This document shows, one piece after another, positions 50,982 to 51,784 of a stretch of DNA of 51,784 nucleotides (its first letter is position 1; the number at the start of each line of letters is the position of its first letter). The notes under the pieces were generated by a model. That model saw only the letters and a program-made list of their open reading frames with translations. It was not told the origin of the DNA and searched no databases. Made by a program: the position numbers and the translations under genes. The DNA lies in assembly GCF_947493425.1 (NCBI RefSeq), contig NZ_CANLRP010000041.1, positions 1 to 51,784 of the forward strand. The letters are read 5' to 3'. This DNA is from an uncultured Microscilla sp. Its GTDB lineage: Bacteria > Bacteroidota > Bacteroidia > Cytophagales > Microscillaceae.

Positions 50982-51641
50982 TTACTTCAGTTTGTCCGCA
51001 AAGTTCTTTTTAAGTTTTTCTACCTTGGGGTCAATCACATACACACAATACCCTTGTTTTCGGTTATTATTGTAATAGTTTTGGTGAGAATCTTCTGCCG
51101 GATAATACACCCCCAAAGGAGTAATTTCAGTGACAATTTTATTGGCCCATATACCTGCAGCATCCGCATCTTTTTTAGATTTTTCGGCTATTTTGCGTTG
51201 CTCTTCGCTATGGTAAAAAATAGCCGAACGGTATTGCGTACCCACGTCGTTGCCCTGACGATTGAGCGTGGTAGGATCATGGGTGCGCCAGAATACCTCT
51301 AATAGCTCAGCAAAGCTAATGATCTTTGGGTCAAACGTAACCTGAGCTACTTCAGCATGTCCAGTTGTACCTGTACAAATTTCGCGGTAAGTAGGGTTTT
51401 TGGTGTTACCACCTGTATAGCCCGATTCTACTTTAGTTACCCCTTTTAATCGTTGAAAAACAGCTTCTACACACCAAAAGCAGCCTGCCCCCAGTGTAGC
51501 TTTTTCCAATCCGTCAGGAGTAGGTTGGTTGTTTGTTTGAGTCATAGTTGTTCTGTTACTAACCTTGTTTTGAGAGTTACAAGCCATTGCCAGGCACATA
51601 AGCCCAACAAGTAGCGTTTTTACTTTGAGTAAGTTATACAT
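50982..51641 (-). CDS. msrA: Peptide-methionine (S)-S-oxide reductase lipoprotein
   Basis: A 219-residue MsrA. The N-terminus is a lipoprotein signal (LMCLAMAC, Cys 21). The catalytic GCFWC has Cys54; ESGYTGG, TGHAEVAQV and GTQYRSAIF are the other family blocks. Ends in a Lys-rich tail. It repairs oxidised methionine; the lipoprotein signal puts it in the envelope, facing the periplasm or outside, unlike the cytoplasmic form. Confidence 0.95.
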   Translation of the reverse strand: MYNLLKVKTLLVGLMCLAMACNSQNKVSNRTTMTQTNNQPTPDGLEKATLGAGCFWCVEAVFQRLKGVTKVESGYTGGNTKNPTYREICTGTTGHAEVAQVTFDPKIISFAELLEVFWRTHDPTTLNRQGNDVGTQYRSAIFYHSEEQRKIAEKSKKDADAAGIWANKIVTEITPLGVYYPAEDSHQNYYNNNRKQGYCVYVIDPKVEKLKKNFADKLK

Positions 51642-51696
51642 AAATTATTATAAGTGATGGTTCAGGTAAAATGTTTTTAATATAGAATAGAAGTAT

Positions 51697-51784
51697 CAAT
51701 ACTCCGCGATTTTAAAAACTATTTAATTGCACGGCGTAGACCTAAAACTGAAACCCTTTTAAAAATAAAGTAGGTAAACAACTT
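51697..51784. repeat. Dispersed repeat at the window edge
   Basis: Reverse-complement copy of the repeat at 31462-31650: 77 bp with two mismatches (51708-51784) and 11 bp with none (51697-51707). It lacks the 96-bp insert found in the other copy. It reaches the window end and may extend further. Confidence 0.8.

Noticed and set aside
1-51784. tRNA, rRNA or CRISPR features
   Set aside because: None of the gaps shows cloverleaf, ribosomal or spaced short-repeat patterns; the repeats present have only two or three copies and irregular spacing.

Overview
The window looks like chromosome of a gliding member of the Bacteroidota, most likely the order Cytophagales. Supporting signs are a PorP/SprF-type protein of the type IX secretion system, a large cell-surface protein ending in a gliding-motility-associated (CHU_C, type B) sorting domain, several promoters of the Bacteroidota form TAnnTTTG, start codons with little Shine-Dalgarno sequence, and many lipoproteins and TPR proteins. 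The genus is inference; a Microscilla-like filamentous bacterium would fit. I see no rRNA, tRNA, CRISPR array or complete insertion sequence.

Left part (1-7382). A directly repeated block of about 197 bp opens the window. It is followed by a possible small RNA or attenuator and a 78-residue orphan gene. A minus-strand block holds an M28 peptidase and an M23 peptidase lipoprotein, three tandem paralogous small membrane proteins, and a CbbX/SpoVK-like AAA+ ATPase. The 1.5-kb gap 5859-7382 has no credible gene but holds an inverted repeat, a second candidate small RNA and a 100-bp MITE-like element.

Housekeeping part (7383-29440). In order: a TerC membrane protein, a secreted protein, a YbjN protein, an RluD-type pseudouridine synthase, a solitary HicB-like protein, an SCP2 protein, a 1020-residue TPR protein and DNA polymerase III delta (holA). 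Then come a TPR-GAF histidine kinase with its response regulator, a 61-residue orphan peptide, two overlapping paralogous secreted proteins, a PhnA protein, a SulP transporter and a CrtI-like oxidoreductase. Last is a two-gene pterin operon (PTPS homologue plus folE) whose PTPS member has lost its expected zinc and catalytic residues.

Surface and conflict part (30024-46364). This holds a secreted protein made of about nine 29-residue repeats, an outer-membrane channel-like protein, a zinc-ribbon protein, a lipoprotein hydrolase, the PorP protein and the 1040-residue CHU_C protein. It ends with a 2052-residue leaderless protein that has a basic N-terminus, a hydrophobic central segment, a Lys-rich linker and a C-terminal domain resembling an OTU cysteine protease. 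A 290-residue partner gene follows it. This pair is the best candidate for an undescribed toxin or effector system.

Right part (46678-51784). An SdpR/SdpI-like autorepressor and membrane-protein operon has a perfect 16-bp palindrome in front of it. An alpha/beta hydrolase, lipoamide dehydrogenase (lpdA) and methionine sulfoxide reductase (msrA) follow. Several dispersed palindromic repeat families link the gaps at 12.6, 24.0, 31.5, 49.2 and 51.7 kb. One copy (31.5 kb) carries a 96-bp insertion relative to the copy at the window end.
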